Notes: generated by a model from the sequence alone, not told the origin. 64,000 bases of DNA from Setaria digitata (GCA_003640385.1 RCAB01000073.1:124001-188000), one strand, 5' to 3'. Counted from the first letter of the stretch, positions 26,501-39,565 are shown. Program-made: numbers and translations.

Positions 26501-29402
26501 AACTGTTTGCTTTCTCGAAATTAGTTATTAATTTCTTTTTTCCACAGATCTGATCAATCTCACTCTGCACAGGTTTTTCCTATCACTGTTTCTTGCAAGC
26601 TCATCTCAATACTGAATTACTATCAACTATATTCTCACTGGGTGATATCAATAAACCATTTTTCATTGATACTTCTCATACTCTTTCACTTTTCCACGCT
26701 TATCAAAAGGGAACATATAAAATACACCATTCATAAAATGCATGTGGAGATAAGCGTACGTTAATGTATGCTTAGTACGTGAAACGTGAAGAGGTGTACT
26801 TGGAAGATGAGTTCCAGTGATTGAAAATGGAGCATATCTGAAGGTGTAATAGGTCAATTTGATTTTCATGTGAGGGAAGTAACGACAGGTATGATAATGA
26901 TGCATGGTTAATTAAAGAAGAGTAAATCAAATAAACGAAAATTCATGGTCAACTTGGTCACGAAAAGAAAGATCATCCAGTCGCATATTATTTTTGATTT
27001 ATTTAAAAATTTTTTCATTTCATAATCACTCATTCAAAACATGATTCTCATGGACATGCAGTGGACCGTATGTCCACTTTGAAGTGCAAGAAAATCAGTA
27101 ACAAAAAAAGACTTTAGGAAAGTTATGTATTGGTTCGGATAGCTTCTTTCAGTACTGACAAGCACTGTAAGTTGTAAGACATATTTATCCGAACAAATGC
27201 AACTACAGGAAACTTCAGCAGTAAAGAAAGCGAACTCATTATTAATCAACAAATTAACAAGTGAGAATAATTCTACTTTTTGCGAAAGGAATCTTTTTTT
27301 ATAATATTGAGAAAATATTGCTATCGTTGTAAAAGAGATGGATTTGATTCCGAAAGTGTAAATATATATTTGCAAACTCTGCGCTATAACTTCGAAACAA
27401 CATTCTCAAAAAGCTTAACTAAAAAATTGCTCTGTGCATAACATGAAATTATTAAAATTTCAACGATCGATTCCTCAATAAATCCTTTCATTCATAAAGG
27501 AGAAAAGGTGAATGCATAAGCATAAGGTTACATTATTCTTTGTTCTGGTCATACACAAATTATATAGTACATATATATATACGAGTAGTATATAATTGTA
27601 CTCACAGAAACTTGAATATAATCCGAAATCCAGTTTCCAAATTCCAGTTCTCTAGAACTAGATTAGAGAATCGAAGCTTGAAAAATAAGATGATAAAAGA
27701 AATGAAAAAATTGAACTCGGATTATCGGTGGTAACTGCAATGTTTAGAAGTGGGTAAAGCTTCAGTACCTAAAAATCAGAAGATTTATTATGTCTTTGTT
27801 TTAAACTTGAATCATACGATTGAATTTCGCAGTATCTTATGACTGACATAAGGAGACTGTTCTCTTTGAGACCAGTCATCAGGATTTCAACTCTTTTACG
27901 AGGAATCTGTGAGAGGGCAAGCGTGGTGCCAGCATCGTGGTAATTCCAACTCTCAAAATGTATATCGTCATTGTTGCATTGAAAAAGTTCGTAGTTGGAT
28001 CTGGGTCTCAGGACCTGGTTCATTTCTTGGATGAAAGCTGGACTCCTAAGCTAATTTTGCCAGTTTGAGTATACATCATTTTGGTAATGACAAAGTCAAA
28101 GTTTCATCGTTCTTACGGTGCTTAATTCTTTTTTAAATAACTGATGTTAATTTCTTTTTGAAATCGAAATAAAATATTAAAATTGATGAGCAAGTTTCGT
28201 GTCACATTTAATAACCCATTAGTTATTTGCTCACTTAATTAACAAGCACTGTGAAGGAAGGATAAAAAATGTGCAGTATGAAATTAAGTTTTTAAAGAAA
28301 CTACAATAGCATAATTGAGCTGTAGCTACATTTTCTTTTCCTGTGTGCTATTTGTTTATAACATACCTTTTCATTATTAGAAAAGGTGTTAAAATTAAGA
28401 TAAGAGAAGACTTTTCTCCTTGAAAAGACTTTTCTCTCTGAAATATATTTGAGGATTATTAAAATTAAAGAAGCCTTAAACTTCTTTGCATGCTTTTGTG
28501 TAATTTATTTAACCTCTAGGATAAAAAGTACGTCAACGTATAGATTCATTTAGGAACGAGTGCACTACCTCTCTTGTCATGTAGGATCTGAATCCGAGAA
28601 GTTTTAACCAATCTATTGAATAGGTGAGGAAGCAAAGATTTAATTCTGGCAAGTGCTGTGCGCTGGAAAGATTGCGTGTAATTTCTGAGTTCACTCTCAC
28701 ATTCCGAATATAATGTCAACCTTTGACCCGAGACTTTTTCCACCGTGCTGAAGATTACTTCCCGTAGAACTCATAACAATTTAACGGCAATCGATGCTCA
28801 TTCGCTGTATAAAGTGATAAGAAATAGAAGTTGGATGATGGGAGTGATAAAGGTAACATGGAACTGCCCTGTGTCTGATACGGTACTTAGAGATGGGATG
28901 TTCGGTGGGGGCCTGTAGCCATAGGAGCTTAGTGTGGAGGCGGGGCAGAAATAAAACAAACACACGAAAAGGACGGGAAATTTTTGGGTGGTTAAGAAGG
29001 TTGTGATGGGTTATGGCAGTGTATAATTATCAGCCGCCAACAAAAGAAAACACCGCGGCAGAGCGGGGATAGTGGGGTAGGAATTGCGGGGCTTTCGACT
29101 CCTCAGTTCCGTTGGTTTCCTGCAGTATTTTGTGAATGGATAAGGAACGCGGAGGAGTGATGGAGATGATAAGAGGCAAAGCGACCGTGTTATGGTAGTA
29201 GCAAGGAGCATTCATATTTTCGGATACATTAAAATAATTTCATTTCAATCAGAGAACATTCCCACCCCCCGAAGACACCTTTGGACAACCGACGCCCCGC
29301 ACATCAAACCATCAAAATTATCACTCCTTTTTTAAATAATCGGTAAATGGTGTGAATTGGTTGTTGAAGTTTTTGTTATCTCTTGGTAGTACCAACACAG
29401 TA
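23563..29402. other. Long intergenic region between the two Pax genes
   Basis: About 5.8 kb in which I see no supported exon. It holds a (CA)n run at 24841-24855, a degenerate GACT-type repeat at about 24898-24950, short AT microsatellites near 27568, and a distinctly GC- and purine-richer block at 28860-29180. A C-run (29262-29270) lies about 130 bases before the start codon of the second Pax gene. The composition change suggests a promoter-proximal or regulatory block, but nothing specific can be named. Confidence 0.5.
24841..24855. repeat. (CA)n microsatellite
   Basis: Fifteen bases of perfect CA repeat, in the spacer between the two Pax genes. Confidence 0.85.
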
Positions 29403-32400
29403 ATGGCGTGTACCACAGGTAGTACCAATACCATCGCCATCAACAACACTGTCGCTACTGCTGGTGACACCGCCGCACTAACTTCCAACCAGCATTCCTT
29501 CACATTCGCCAATATTATGGGACAGGTAAAGTTATTTGTTTTTCTTTAACTAGTTGAAATTTTAAATGGCCCATTAACACTTGAATTTCTGCCTGCAGCC
29601 AAGATAGTGAGAATTATTAGTAGCAAATTAAAACGGAAAGAAATTCATCAGATGCTCTGATGAAAATACTACCTATATTTTTCCTCTTGTTAGAAAATTT
29701 AGAGAACATCTAAAATCTTTTAGAACTCTTAAAGCTTCACAAAATTCTGCATCATTTTATTATGGTCCTACTTGGATTCATTCCTGAAGGCTTCTACTCG
29801 AGAATGACAGAAGTAATCCTCTGAATAATCTCAGCATTTCTTTCAACCTAATAACCTACGATCTTCAGATAACACAACTTTAGATTTAGTCTTGCTTTTC
29901 ACAGAACAAGAATTGGGCGCATCATTTAAAGTCGAACATTAACTAATAAATTAATTCTATGTTGTATTCCCAAATGGCTTAGAATTACTTGTGGAAGTAA
30001 GCATCTATTTTTGCTTCTCGTCTAACACTCTTAATTTCTATTCCTCTAGAATCAATAAGCACAGTTGCAGGGTCGAGTAAATCAGCTTGGTGGTGTATTT
30101 ATCAACGGACGTCCGTTGCCCCAACACATTCGGTTGAAAATTGTTGAAATGGCTACTAATGGTGTGAAGTAAGTCTGCCTCCTTCTAATTTCTATTAAAT
30201 ACTGTACAGTGAAACATCGGATTATCACAGTTTTAAACCGCAATTATTCTTATCACACTATTCTTGCTAGTCTCATTATCATTTCTATGTTGCAGTTGTT
30301 AATCATTCAATATCTGCGTGAGCGATTAAATAATTTTTTTCGTCTTTTGTCGGACTTGGCAAGCTTAATTTCAGTGCCTATAATTTGTGTAGGAATATGT
30401 GAATTATTTTATTTTATTATTATTTTTTTTTTTTTGATGTGCACCATTTTGCAGAATAAAGTAATTATACCAAATGATAACGAAGCAAATTCTCTTTTAT
30501 GCTCTGAATACTTCAGTCATGCAAGTGTCAGGGAATTCAAATGTATTTACCTGCAAATAGCACCTAGACTCTCTTAATCAAAACCCTTNGTAGTCATGCA
30601 AGTGTCAGGGAATTCAAATGTATTTACCTGCAAATAGCACCTAGACTCTCTTAATCAAAACCCTTTATTTATTGCCATAACTGACACTTCAAAGACTACT
30701 GAATATTTCCTGCGCAAAAGTCTACTTAAGTTTCAGTTTAGTGTATTTTAGTTTTAAATAATTTAAATCTGTAACTGATTCGTTGATGTAGCTGCTTAAC
30801 AAATGCACTTTATTCAAAATTCTCTCCTGAAACGTAGGAAGAGTTTCCTGAGAAAATGGATTTGTTGAGAGACACTGTACTGCTTGCTAGGTGCCGTATG
30901 TAATTAAAACGTAATGCTCAATGTCTGACATCAGAAGTTTTTTCCAGTATATCACAGTGTTAGACGTGACAGCTGTTGTACTATTTGAATCAACTCACAT
31001 TCTAAAAATGGTAAATTAAACAAACAACTTTAATAAATTATGTTCGGAAGAAAAGAATCAAATAAACACAATGAAATTTAATTACCTCTTCCTGTTATAG
31101 CAAGTGTATCATTCCGTTCAAATGACCCATGTTAATGTTGAAGTAGTTGCATTCAACATAATTTATCTGAAAAAGTAAATTGTACACACCTAGCAACTTT
31201 CTTCTTTTCAAACCCCTCTTCATTCTCCCCTTAATGACACTTTTTTGGTCATTAAATTTAAGAGCGCTATTTATTTTCTTTAACCTTTTCTGGCACAAAA
31301 AAGAAAAGCGTTTCATGGGTGGTCTTTTCTATTTTGTTCACTTCTGAAAGTTTTTTTCCTGGGTTCTTATCTGTACTCTGTAAAAGAGATTGGCTCAGTG
31401 ATCCAGCATAAAGAAACTTGTTGCAGCCTTAGAAAGGTAAGTTAGCATTCAACATCGAGAAGCTTTTGTATTTGTTATTAAAAATTAATTAAATTTATTT
31501 TCTCTGTCCAGTTTTGCTGTTACTTTTTTCTTGTTAAAATACTACTGTTAAACTTCAGTTAAGCAATATTTGGAATTTTCTATAAAACTCTTGCAGACCT
31601 TGCCACATCAGTCGACAATTACGTGTGTCTCATGGTTGTGTATCAAAAATTTTATATCGCTACGCTGAGACTGGATCCGTATCACCTGGACAGGTTGGCA
31701 ACCCAATTTGTACGTGCAAAAAACCGGAATCAGTTATAGGTTTAAATCTAAGAAAAGCTCATACAAAAAGTGAAACAGTCACTTGTTACAGCACCTAGAA
31801 GGAACAACAGCATATGATACCTTTAGAAGAGAACGATAAATAAATAATATTATCTGTTGGGAAAGACAGCCATCAGTCATCATCTTCTTTAGCGTCGCAT
31901 CTGTTTGCTTTAGTTTAGTGAAGTTTATTTGTTGACATCATTTCACTGATTGTATTTGACGTTGATTGACATATTCACTCACTAATTGATAACATTCATT
32001 TGATCAAGTTATGCTCGGATAGACAAAAAGAAGAAATATTGAAGGAATAAAGATTTCTCATAAATCATTTTTATAAATTTAATGACAAATATAAATATAG
32101 AGACAGAAAATTTAAAGAGTAAAACGTTAACTTCAATCTTAAGAAAGTGAATCAAAATAAGTGACAAAATTCCCAGTGTAACCACTTAAATTAATATGCA
32201 TTGAAATTAATCCATCGCTAGGAAATATTCTGAACTTAATAATCCTCGAATAATTCAAAAAGCATGAAAATAAGGAACCGGCTTTCTTTATTTTCAGTTC
32301 CGGTATTTAGCTTCTTCTGAACACGTATCTGACACTTAATTACTTTGCACAATAAAGCAAAAAATTATATTAAATTTTGTTAATAGTTTGACTTACCTAT

Positions 32401-35400
32401 TGAAATTCACTTTATTACGGTGAATTTATTTTGTTAAAATGAGAGAAGAAATAAAGAAATGGAGGCTTCCCAAAAGAAAAAAAGATTTATTTGTAATTTG
32501 CTAACTGGATTTGTTTTCTGCGACACTGTCCCACAAATTAATTTTCTTATATTCAGGTGTGCCTATATTTTTTCCCAAAATATTTTAGAAAATTGAACAG
32601 ATACACACTCCTTAAAAGATTTTCATCCATTATTTTGATTCAGAATCAAAAATGGGAAAATTAAAAGGTAACAAATATCCCTTAACTATTATTTAAAAAT
32701 ACTGTATGATTGATTGATTCTATTCACACATACAGTATCCGTACAGTATTTTATTAAGTATCAAGGGTATCTGACTTTTTAAAACCTTGAATATTTTATA
32801 ATAATTTTATATTCTCAATAATTTTCGTTGTGTTTTATTTATATTACCAATTTTAATTTCACAATTATTCAATACCATTTATACCTGTCTATTTATTAGT
32901 TTTTTTTTTCCCGAATTTTAAATTAAAATACAACAGTTATATGAAAATTTTAGCGGGTTTATTAAACAACAACAGTCTGTATTTTCTGACTTTAGGGAAC
33001 ATCAGAAGTTATTATCTCTTAGATCAACAGGTGTAAAATTGTTAAATGTAAAACACGTTTCACCTACCATTGACCTTCTTAGGCTAAATTTCATTCTCAG
33101 AAGATTGTCATGTTGAACTTTTACTCTTACTTACTCGCCTAATTTTTTTTTCCGATTGAAATGTCACAATGTTAAGATCGGTGGCAATCCACGATCACGT
33201 AAAACGATTTTGGCTCTGGAAGAGCACATAACACGAATTCGTCAAGATCAACCCTCTATCAATGCTCACGAAATTCGATCACTTCTTATCGATAAGGGAA
33301 TTTGCAGTCGTTCCAATGCACCTACTATTTCTTCAATACATAGATTTATAAGGTTAATACATCAGTTTTTAAACATATTCCAGAATTCCTCATTATTTCG
33401 AGAGAAATGTTAACAATTTTTAATGTATGCAGAGGGACTTGATTTACTTGAGAAATTCTTCTACTCTGGATAAATTATTTGGAAAATTTTATCAATTTCA
33501 TTTCTATAAATGTATAAGGTTTTGGAACTTTTATAAAACACAATTTCAGGAATTTTATCATACTAATAGTAATGCAAAAACATAGGTTTCTGAATCATTA
33601 ATAATAGGCGATATTTCAGAGATGCAAGTGTGCGAAGCGGAATTCAGAATCAGTACACATCGAAATCTTTTGCATTAAAGCAGTCCAAAGTCTTTACCTT
33701 GAAACATAGTATAGATGGCATTCTTTCTACCACTGCAGGTACTAATGTGTTTTGTTGGATGCTTTTTTTTTTCGTTATAAATTTGGCTCCTATAAGAAAT
33801 GGTAATGAAAGGTTATTTAGATTTCCAATGTTTTTAAATTGCTTTTTTCATTTGAAAAATTGTGATACTTCAACAAATTAAATAGTTGCACAATGTTCAA
33901 CGGTATTTGCAAAACCAATCGATTGCTCACTCTTGATCATTTGATGTTAGATAACTTTACCATATAGTTGCTGCTAGGCAACTTTTTAGAAGCAAACACA
34001 GATTCTAATTTTTCCGAGAAAATTCGATTTGTCGGAATGTAACAAATAATAAATAGTTATTCACATTCCTAAAAATACGAAAAAAAAAGAAAACCTTTCC
34101 AAGCTGACAGGTAATTGTTGCTGTTCATTTAAGATATAATTAACACTATAAAATGGCATCGGTTAAAATCGTCCATGTATGATCGTCCAGTTAATGATGC
34201 GCTAAAATACTACGCTAAAATTGTATTTTTCTTCTCAAAATTGCAATTTTGGCACTGATTGAGCAATTATTTAAAGCGTTCAAGCGGACTAATTCATTTT
34301 TGCTTCATTACATTACGACACGAATCATGTAATAAAGCCTAATTTGTATTCGTTTATGTTTTTTTTTTTTTGTAAAAAATTTTCAGCAATTCGCTTCATG
34401 CTCGAAAATTTTGAAGTCTCTTTTTTTTTGCTTACTTGTTCTTTATTTTCAAAAATTATTCAGAAATGGCATCGAAGTTACTATCTATCCAGTCACTGAT
34501 TTAACTCTTATCATGATATTTTTTTATTGATCCTTTGAAGTTTGCAAAATTTCCGAGACCGAACAGTTCAAGAAAATATTCAAACAATTCACAGATTCAT
34601 ATTCACCCTCTAATCATCTTTTTAGAGGTGGTAAAAAGCATCCAACTAGAGATGAATTTCATGACTTTCTTGATTTTAAAGCTGAAACAATCTCTCCAAG
34701 AGAGAACGAAACACTTTCTGTCTAAAAAACAAATAATAAAAGAGTTAAGACTCTAAAAGAAAGTGAAATAAAGATATTTGTTAAACAAAACATTTCAGTA
34801 ATAAATATATTTCATTATTGTAGGGAGATGTGCCACCTCTGAAAGATTACTCTCAGACTGTCAAAGCGAACTAGTCAGTAGGACAAGGAGAAATCGAACA
34901 AGTTTCACACAGGAACAACTGGAAGTGTTAGAAGCAGCCTTCAAAGCGAACACCTATCCTGATCAGGAATTGCGTGAGCGTCTTGCTGCGGCAACCAAAC
35001 TGGATGAGGGTAAAATACAGGTTGCTTGAAATACTACTTTTTTTTTTTTCAGTTGAGTGTGACTACTTACTTGTCTTTCTTTATTTTCAATAAGTTCCAA
35101 AATCGGAGATTCTGAAGGCACCATGCAACTGCACCTTTATTGTTGTATATTTCAAATTCTACTCACTCGGGACATTTCAAAATATTCTTCGGCATTTTCC
35201 AGGTTTGGTTTAGCAATCGTCGAGCACGCTGTAGGAAATCATTAGCAACATCAACATCCAATGCATTCATGTTTTATCCAAATTCTTCTCTGCCTTTTTC
35301 GCATGAGGTACTGAAATTTTTCTTCTGGTGCAAAATAAATAATTCTAAATACTTATTACTTGTAATTAATTGTTAACTAGTTTTTGAACTACTAATTGTT

Positions 35401-35687
35401 CAATCTCATTCTCCTCAAAATGGAAGACTTTTAGAAATAGTTAAAAGTACTTTTAAACAATGTCGAAAATCAAAATTACAGAACTTGGGGATTTCAAAAG
35501 CGAATTTTTGGAATTAGAGTCATATTTGGGTAAAGATTCACTTTAGGACGTCACAACGCTAACCACACCAGGCCTTGCTACGTCTCTAGTACTGAATCCA
35601 CGTTCCGCTGCAGCAGCCGCTGCGGCTGCAATACACTCAATAAACTTCGCAGACTTATCATCGCTGTTATTTCCGTCCAACGTGTAA
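29403..35687 (+). CDS. pax-3: Pax3/7-type transcription factor, second tandem copy
   Basis: Paralogue of the gene at 17124. Eight exons give 351 aa: 29403-29525, 30071-30168, 31597-31693, 33177-33352, 33620-33738, 34824-35020, 35203-35307, 35547-35687. Exons 2 and 3 are exactly as long (98 and 97 bases) and in the same phase as in the first copy. Exon 1 is longer and Thr/Asn/Ala-rich but ends with the same NIMGQ. The paired domain is at about 42-168 ([38 protein letters not shown]). The octapeptide HSIDGILS at 194-201 is close to canonical. The homeodomain is at about 224-283 ([32 protein letters not shown]), with Ser at position 50 and the same RARCRK ending. The C-terminus carries eight consecutive alanines (326-333), a feature of repressor-type tails. 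The ATG at 29403 is the first in the frame, and GTG at 29352 is unlikely to be used. Confidence 0.92.
30515..30665. repeat. 74-bp direct repeat flanking N at 30589 (assembly junction)
   Basis: Bases 30515-30588 recur without a visible mismatch at 30592-30665, separated by N and three bases. It lies in intron 2 of the second Pax gene. Perfect identity around a single N is what an unmerged contig overlap leaves. Confidence 0.85.
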
Positions 35688-37004
35688 TGGTTCATGTCCA
35701 CGAGCAATACATTCAGTAAATAACTTGAAGCGTTGAATCGTTCACAGTTACTTCTAAACTTGCGGACTTATTTGTACCGAAAATGACCCTCTCACCTTGT
35801 ATTTTTACCGGAATGGAGCTAATGATATCGGCGGCGGTCTGACTAAGTCAAAAGTCAAAATGTTAGGGATAACTAACTACATGTTGAAATGTTGCTTGTA
35901 CACTTTGGCATATTATATTTCAGTGGTATTTATTACTTTTATGTTTAAAAAGAATGATGAAATTGAGTAAAGAGGGAAAATGAATGCATTACGTGAGCAA
36001 TTCTCAACAAGAGGAATCTTCTCTGAGCACCTCTGAACTGCCACTGTTTAATCTCATTTTATTAAAATTCGGTTAGAAACAATATTAATTAAAAAATCTA
36101 AGCATCTAATTCAACAAGAGAAGCCAGAAAATTTAATCACTTCCATTCTTAGTGAAACATTTGGAACGAAGAGAAAAACTTCATTTTTTTATCATCAAAT
36201 TAATATCAAATGGAAAATTGAAATACAAATTTACAATCTGCTGGTTGCAAATTTATATTTCTTTAACTGAAAAAGTACCACGGTGCTAACATACTACTAT
36301 CTACTCAGGCCACTTCTGTAGAAAGTTTCATGAAAGATCGCCAAGAAATTTTTCCTGTTTTGTGAATTAAAAATTACAATTTTTGACTAGTCATCATTGT
36401 AAGGTGCTATTTTTGAAGAGTTTTAAACAATTACGTTCATAATGACGTAGTAAAGTACAGAAGATATCGCCCCATAAATATCCAAATATATTTTCGCTTT
36501 TTGCTCAGTTGCAATACATATTTGAGAGATAAATTGGATTTTTTTTTCAACCGAATTTGATTATACATATTAAATGAGTGCAACTGAAAGAAATATTCAA
36601 GAAAAGAAGGGAAATAAGAAGATAAATTGGCTGAACTGAAGTTGTAACTTCATTAAAATATCATTAAAATAGGAAAAATAATTTGAGAATATTTTTGAGT
36701 TGCTGGCTACAACATAATAGATATAAAAGCATATTTGAAAGCTACTTAATTGTTAGCATCCTCTACATTTATTTTAAAAGCTCTTAATTTCTTATAGTTT
36801 ACAGCATGCTCTCAAGCCACAGCTACTTGCAGTTTTCATCCACCGATATGATTAGATTTAAATCAGTTTTTAATTAATCCATGAAGTTACCAAATTAAAT
36901 GACTTTTATTGAAAGCTATTAAAGTCCTTTCATAATGTGCCGCTATTTCGTAGAATGTCACGTTAATTAAAAATAAAAGAGCGTTTAAAAAGCCTACCAA
37001 TCAG
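35688..37004. other. Intergenic spacer, no feature seen
   Basis: About 1.3 kb of AT-rich sequence after the second Pax gene. I see no exon, RNA gene or notable repeat in it. Confidence 0.5.
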
Positions 37005-38014
37005 ATGCTAAATGCGCAAATTGTCATACTAACAATACCTGCAATATATGCATCGCTTGGTGGTAAAGCGGTTCGGGATGCGGGCTACAACCGCCGCTTA
37101 GTGGACATCGATAATTACATCTATCTGTCCATCTGCGGGTACGAATCTCAAGGTGTTCCGAATGTCACAGTAATTCTTAGTGCTGCAAATAACGAAACAA
37201 ACAAATTCTACATATCCAAATATAACATTATCCAGGGGGTAAGCATGAGTTTTGTTTAAGTATTGGTTTTTAAATATTTAAATATTTGGTTGTAAACTTC
37301 TAGCAAGAGTCTGGAAAGTGACTGCACATAAAGTATTGATATCGTATTGCTTCCGTTCTCCCTAATTAGGGAGGAAGTATTGTTTCAACTAAAACGGAAA
37401 AGTGATTGTTCTTTTGGAATGAATTACGAAATTTCCACCTAATCGCATATTTATTTTCTGCTTTTTGGAGAATGTGCCTGCAAAAGCTTAATTGCAATAA
37501 ACCTATTTATTGCTTTAAGTTCGAAACGAAGAGATATATTGAAAATGCTGTGGCAGTTGAAATTCGGGCACAACCGGATCCCAGAAAAGTTCATCGTTTC
37601 AATCCCAAAAAAATTACGATACGTTATGATGACCAGTATGTTTGAAAATCATTTGAATTTGTTTGTTACAGAAATCCTAATTTAAGAGAACCAAAATAAT
37701 CAAAGTTCCCAGTGTTGCTTCAGAATTGCTTTTTAAGAAAAGCCTGAAACTGATAATTGTGAAAGTGAATTTTCAGTTTCTATAAATTCCAACTAAATCC
37801 ACAATGCCTACAAAATCCCAACTACTGGACATCTCCGAATGAAGTCACCGTTTGGAGCAAGAAAATAGATTGTCGATCAAGTGCAGCACTTTGTGACGAC
37901 AATACAGACATGTTTCTACCCAGAACAGACCATTGTCCAATGGGTGCATTACTTCCAGTGACCAACGTTATCTTCAAAAACGGCGTCACCAAATATCAGA
38001 TGACAAGTAGTTAA
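37005..38014 (+). CDS. Unrecognised Cys-containing, probably secreted or surface protein
   Basis: Three exons join in phase to 195 aa: 37005-37238 (78 codons, donor GGG/GTAAGC), 37520-37635 (acceptor TTTAAG, donor CA/GTATG) and 37777-38014 (acceptor TTTTCAG, stop TAA). The N-terminus (MLNAQIVILTIPAIYA) is hydrophobic and could be a signal peptide, and the ATG follows directly on a CAG, so it may be trans-spliced; an earlier exon cannot be excluded. Later motifs are YIYLSICGYE, NVTVILSAANNET (two possible N-glycosylation sites), VEIRAQPDPRKVHRFNPK, LNPQCLQNPNYWTSPNEVTV, KKIDCRSSAALCDDN and RTDHCPMGALLP. Five cysteines fit an extracellular domain. I do not recognise the family and assign no function. 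Confidence 0.65.
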
Positions 38015-38928
38015 GAAGAGGAAAGCAACCAGGAAATGTTCGTTTACCTTTACCATCTGTATTATGTATGATGCACTACAAAGGAGCACAATTGTATTTA
38101 AGGCTGATAATAAGAATGAATGCATTGCTAGTATAGAACAAATGCCAAGTGAATAAACGCCACACCTGTGTTCATGTCCGAATGCACACTGACCTCTTAC
38201 TGACCTCCTCCTTCTACACATTGAAATATGCATAAAACTTTGTAATGAATCCGAACAAACACCCAACTTCCATTCCGCGATACTTTTAATCATTTACTGC
38301 TTGAGTTACAGATGTCTTGACCCTCCCACTCCCTGCGGTAAGAAGTCTAAGAGAACCCAGAACAACCGGTACTTCATCACATCATATACGCAACCACGAC
38401 ATATTTCGCGAGCAAAAGAATCATTCTTTTACTGTCTGACTGCAACCACTCAATAATGTTTGCAGTGGTAGAATAATAAAATGCAGGAAGGGTATGGGTG
38501 TGCCAATGATGAACCGTGTAAATTGATAGGAAATGCCGTCGCAGCCTTGGGCGATGAACGATTGCTTGAGTCTGAGGCTTCTCCTACTGTCCTCGCTGCT
38601 GTTGGTGGGTTTCATCGGATGATGTAGTTGTGTTTCGCTGGGTCGAGTGTGGGGTGCGAGCGTTACAGCTGGTAGTTGGGGTAAGTGGGTGGGGTGCTCG
38701 GGGTTTTCTGTGAACTTAGTCCCGTCGTTCGTTGGGGCTACTTTTATCGCGATTGGAGTGGTACCGAGGTGAGCGGGTTGGGCGAGTGCCAACGTCTGAT
38801 TGCATGGACTGTGTGCAGGGGTTGGTGAGGTTTGTGATGTAATAAATGTCAGAAGCTGACTTGGTGGTTCGCATCTTTATTTCTTTTCTGGAGTGGTAAA
38901 GTAGAGAAAACTTTTACTAACAAGGAAA
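38015..38928. other. Spacer between the convergent genes at 37005 and 39565
   Basis: The 3' flanks of two convergent genes meet here. The plus strand is G/T-rich from 38560 to 38850, which creates a Pro/Thr-rich open frame on the minus strand (38421-38792) without an ATG or convincing splice sites. I do not call it coding. Confidence 0.45.
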
Positions 38929-39565
38929 CTAGACAGTCTTATATTTCTTGCTCTTTAAGATATTTTTCGGTTTCCTGCCTCGTGATACTTCTCTTCGTGC
39001 AGGTCGTCGTGGTGCCAAGTGATTTCCTTCCAGATGCCTGTCGCCTGTGTCGCGAGCACGCCTAGCACTCGTGATGTCATGTGTTCGTAGTAGTAGCTGG
39101 AAATGTAGCAGAACAGAATTTCTGATAAGTATTATAGCTTGGATTAAATGAGAAGACATCTTGGAATTTAACACTGTGGAAGTTTGGTTATAAAATACTC
39201 ATGTTGATTGCGGAGTTGCGATAAGAAGTTTTCCCTCAGACAAGTATGAATTTCCTGCTCAATTAGTGGTCTTCATTCGTCACATTAGGAATGTAGCTTT
39301 GTAAACTACTTATGCGTGACTCATACCTGATTTTACTTAGCAGATCAATGTATACATTGGAATGGAATATTTTAACAATGGTCAAGGAAAACATGGATCT
39401 TTTTAATCTTGGAATTTGAGGGAACTGAGTTTGGCATCAGTTGAATTGAACTGTTTTAATGAATGAAAATAATAGCAATTAACTCACCTCGTTACCATTG
39501 GTTTCAAGGACGGCGCAACAGGTCGAAATGAACAGGGAAGCTATGACCAGCACTGTTGCTTTCAT
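38929..39565 (-). CDS. Precursor of a very basic, Cys-free secreted peptide (81 aa)
   Basis: Two exons: 39565-39488 (26 codons) and 39096-38929 (55 codons plus TAG), with a consensus donor GAG/GTGAGT and acceptor TTTCCAG, phase 0. Exon 1 encodes a clear signal peptide (MKATVLVIASLFISTCCAVL) followed by ETNGNE. The mature region is about 60 aa, rich in Arg, Lys and His and without cysteine: LLLRTHDITSARRARDTGDR, then HLAPRRPARREVSRGRKPK and a Lys-rich end KNILKSKKYKTV. Dibasic and Arg-x-x-Arg sites (ARRAR, PRRPARR) could be cut by proprotein convertases. Possible roles are a peptide hormone or neuropeptide, a heparin-binding factor or an antimicrobial peptide; none can be chosen from sequence. 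I recognise no homologue. The intron (39097-39487) is ordinary. Confidence 0.6.

Noticed and set aside
29321..29512. Minus-strand frame with hydrophobic, signal-like stretch
   Set aside because: Antisense of exon 1 of the second Pax gene, which joins in phase to the paired domain.
38421..38792. Minus-strand 123-aa Pro/Thr-rich frame
   Set aside because: No ATG start and no supporting splice sites; explained by the G/T-rich plus strand.
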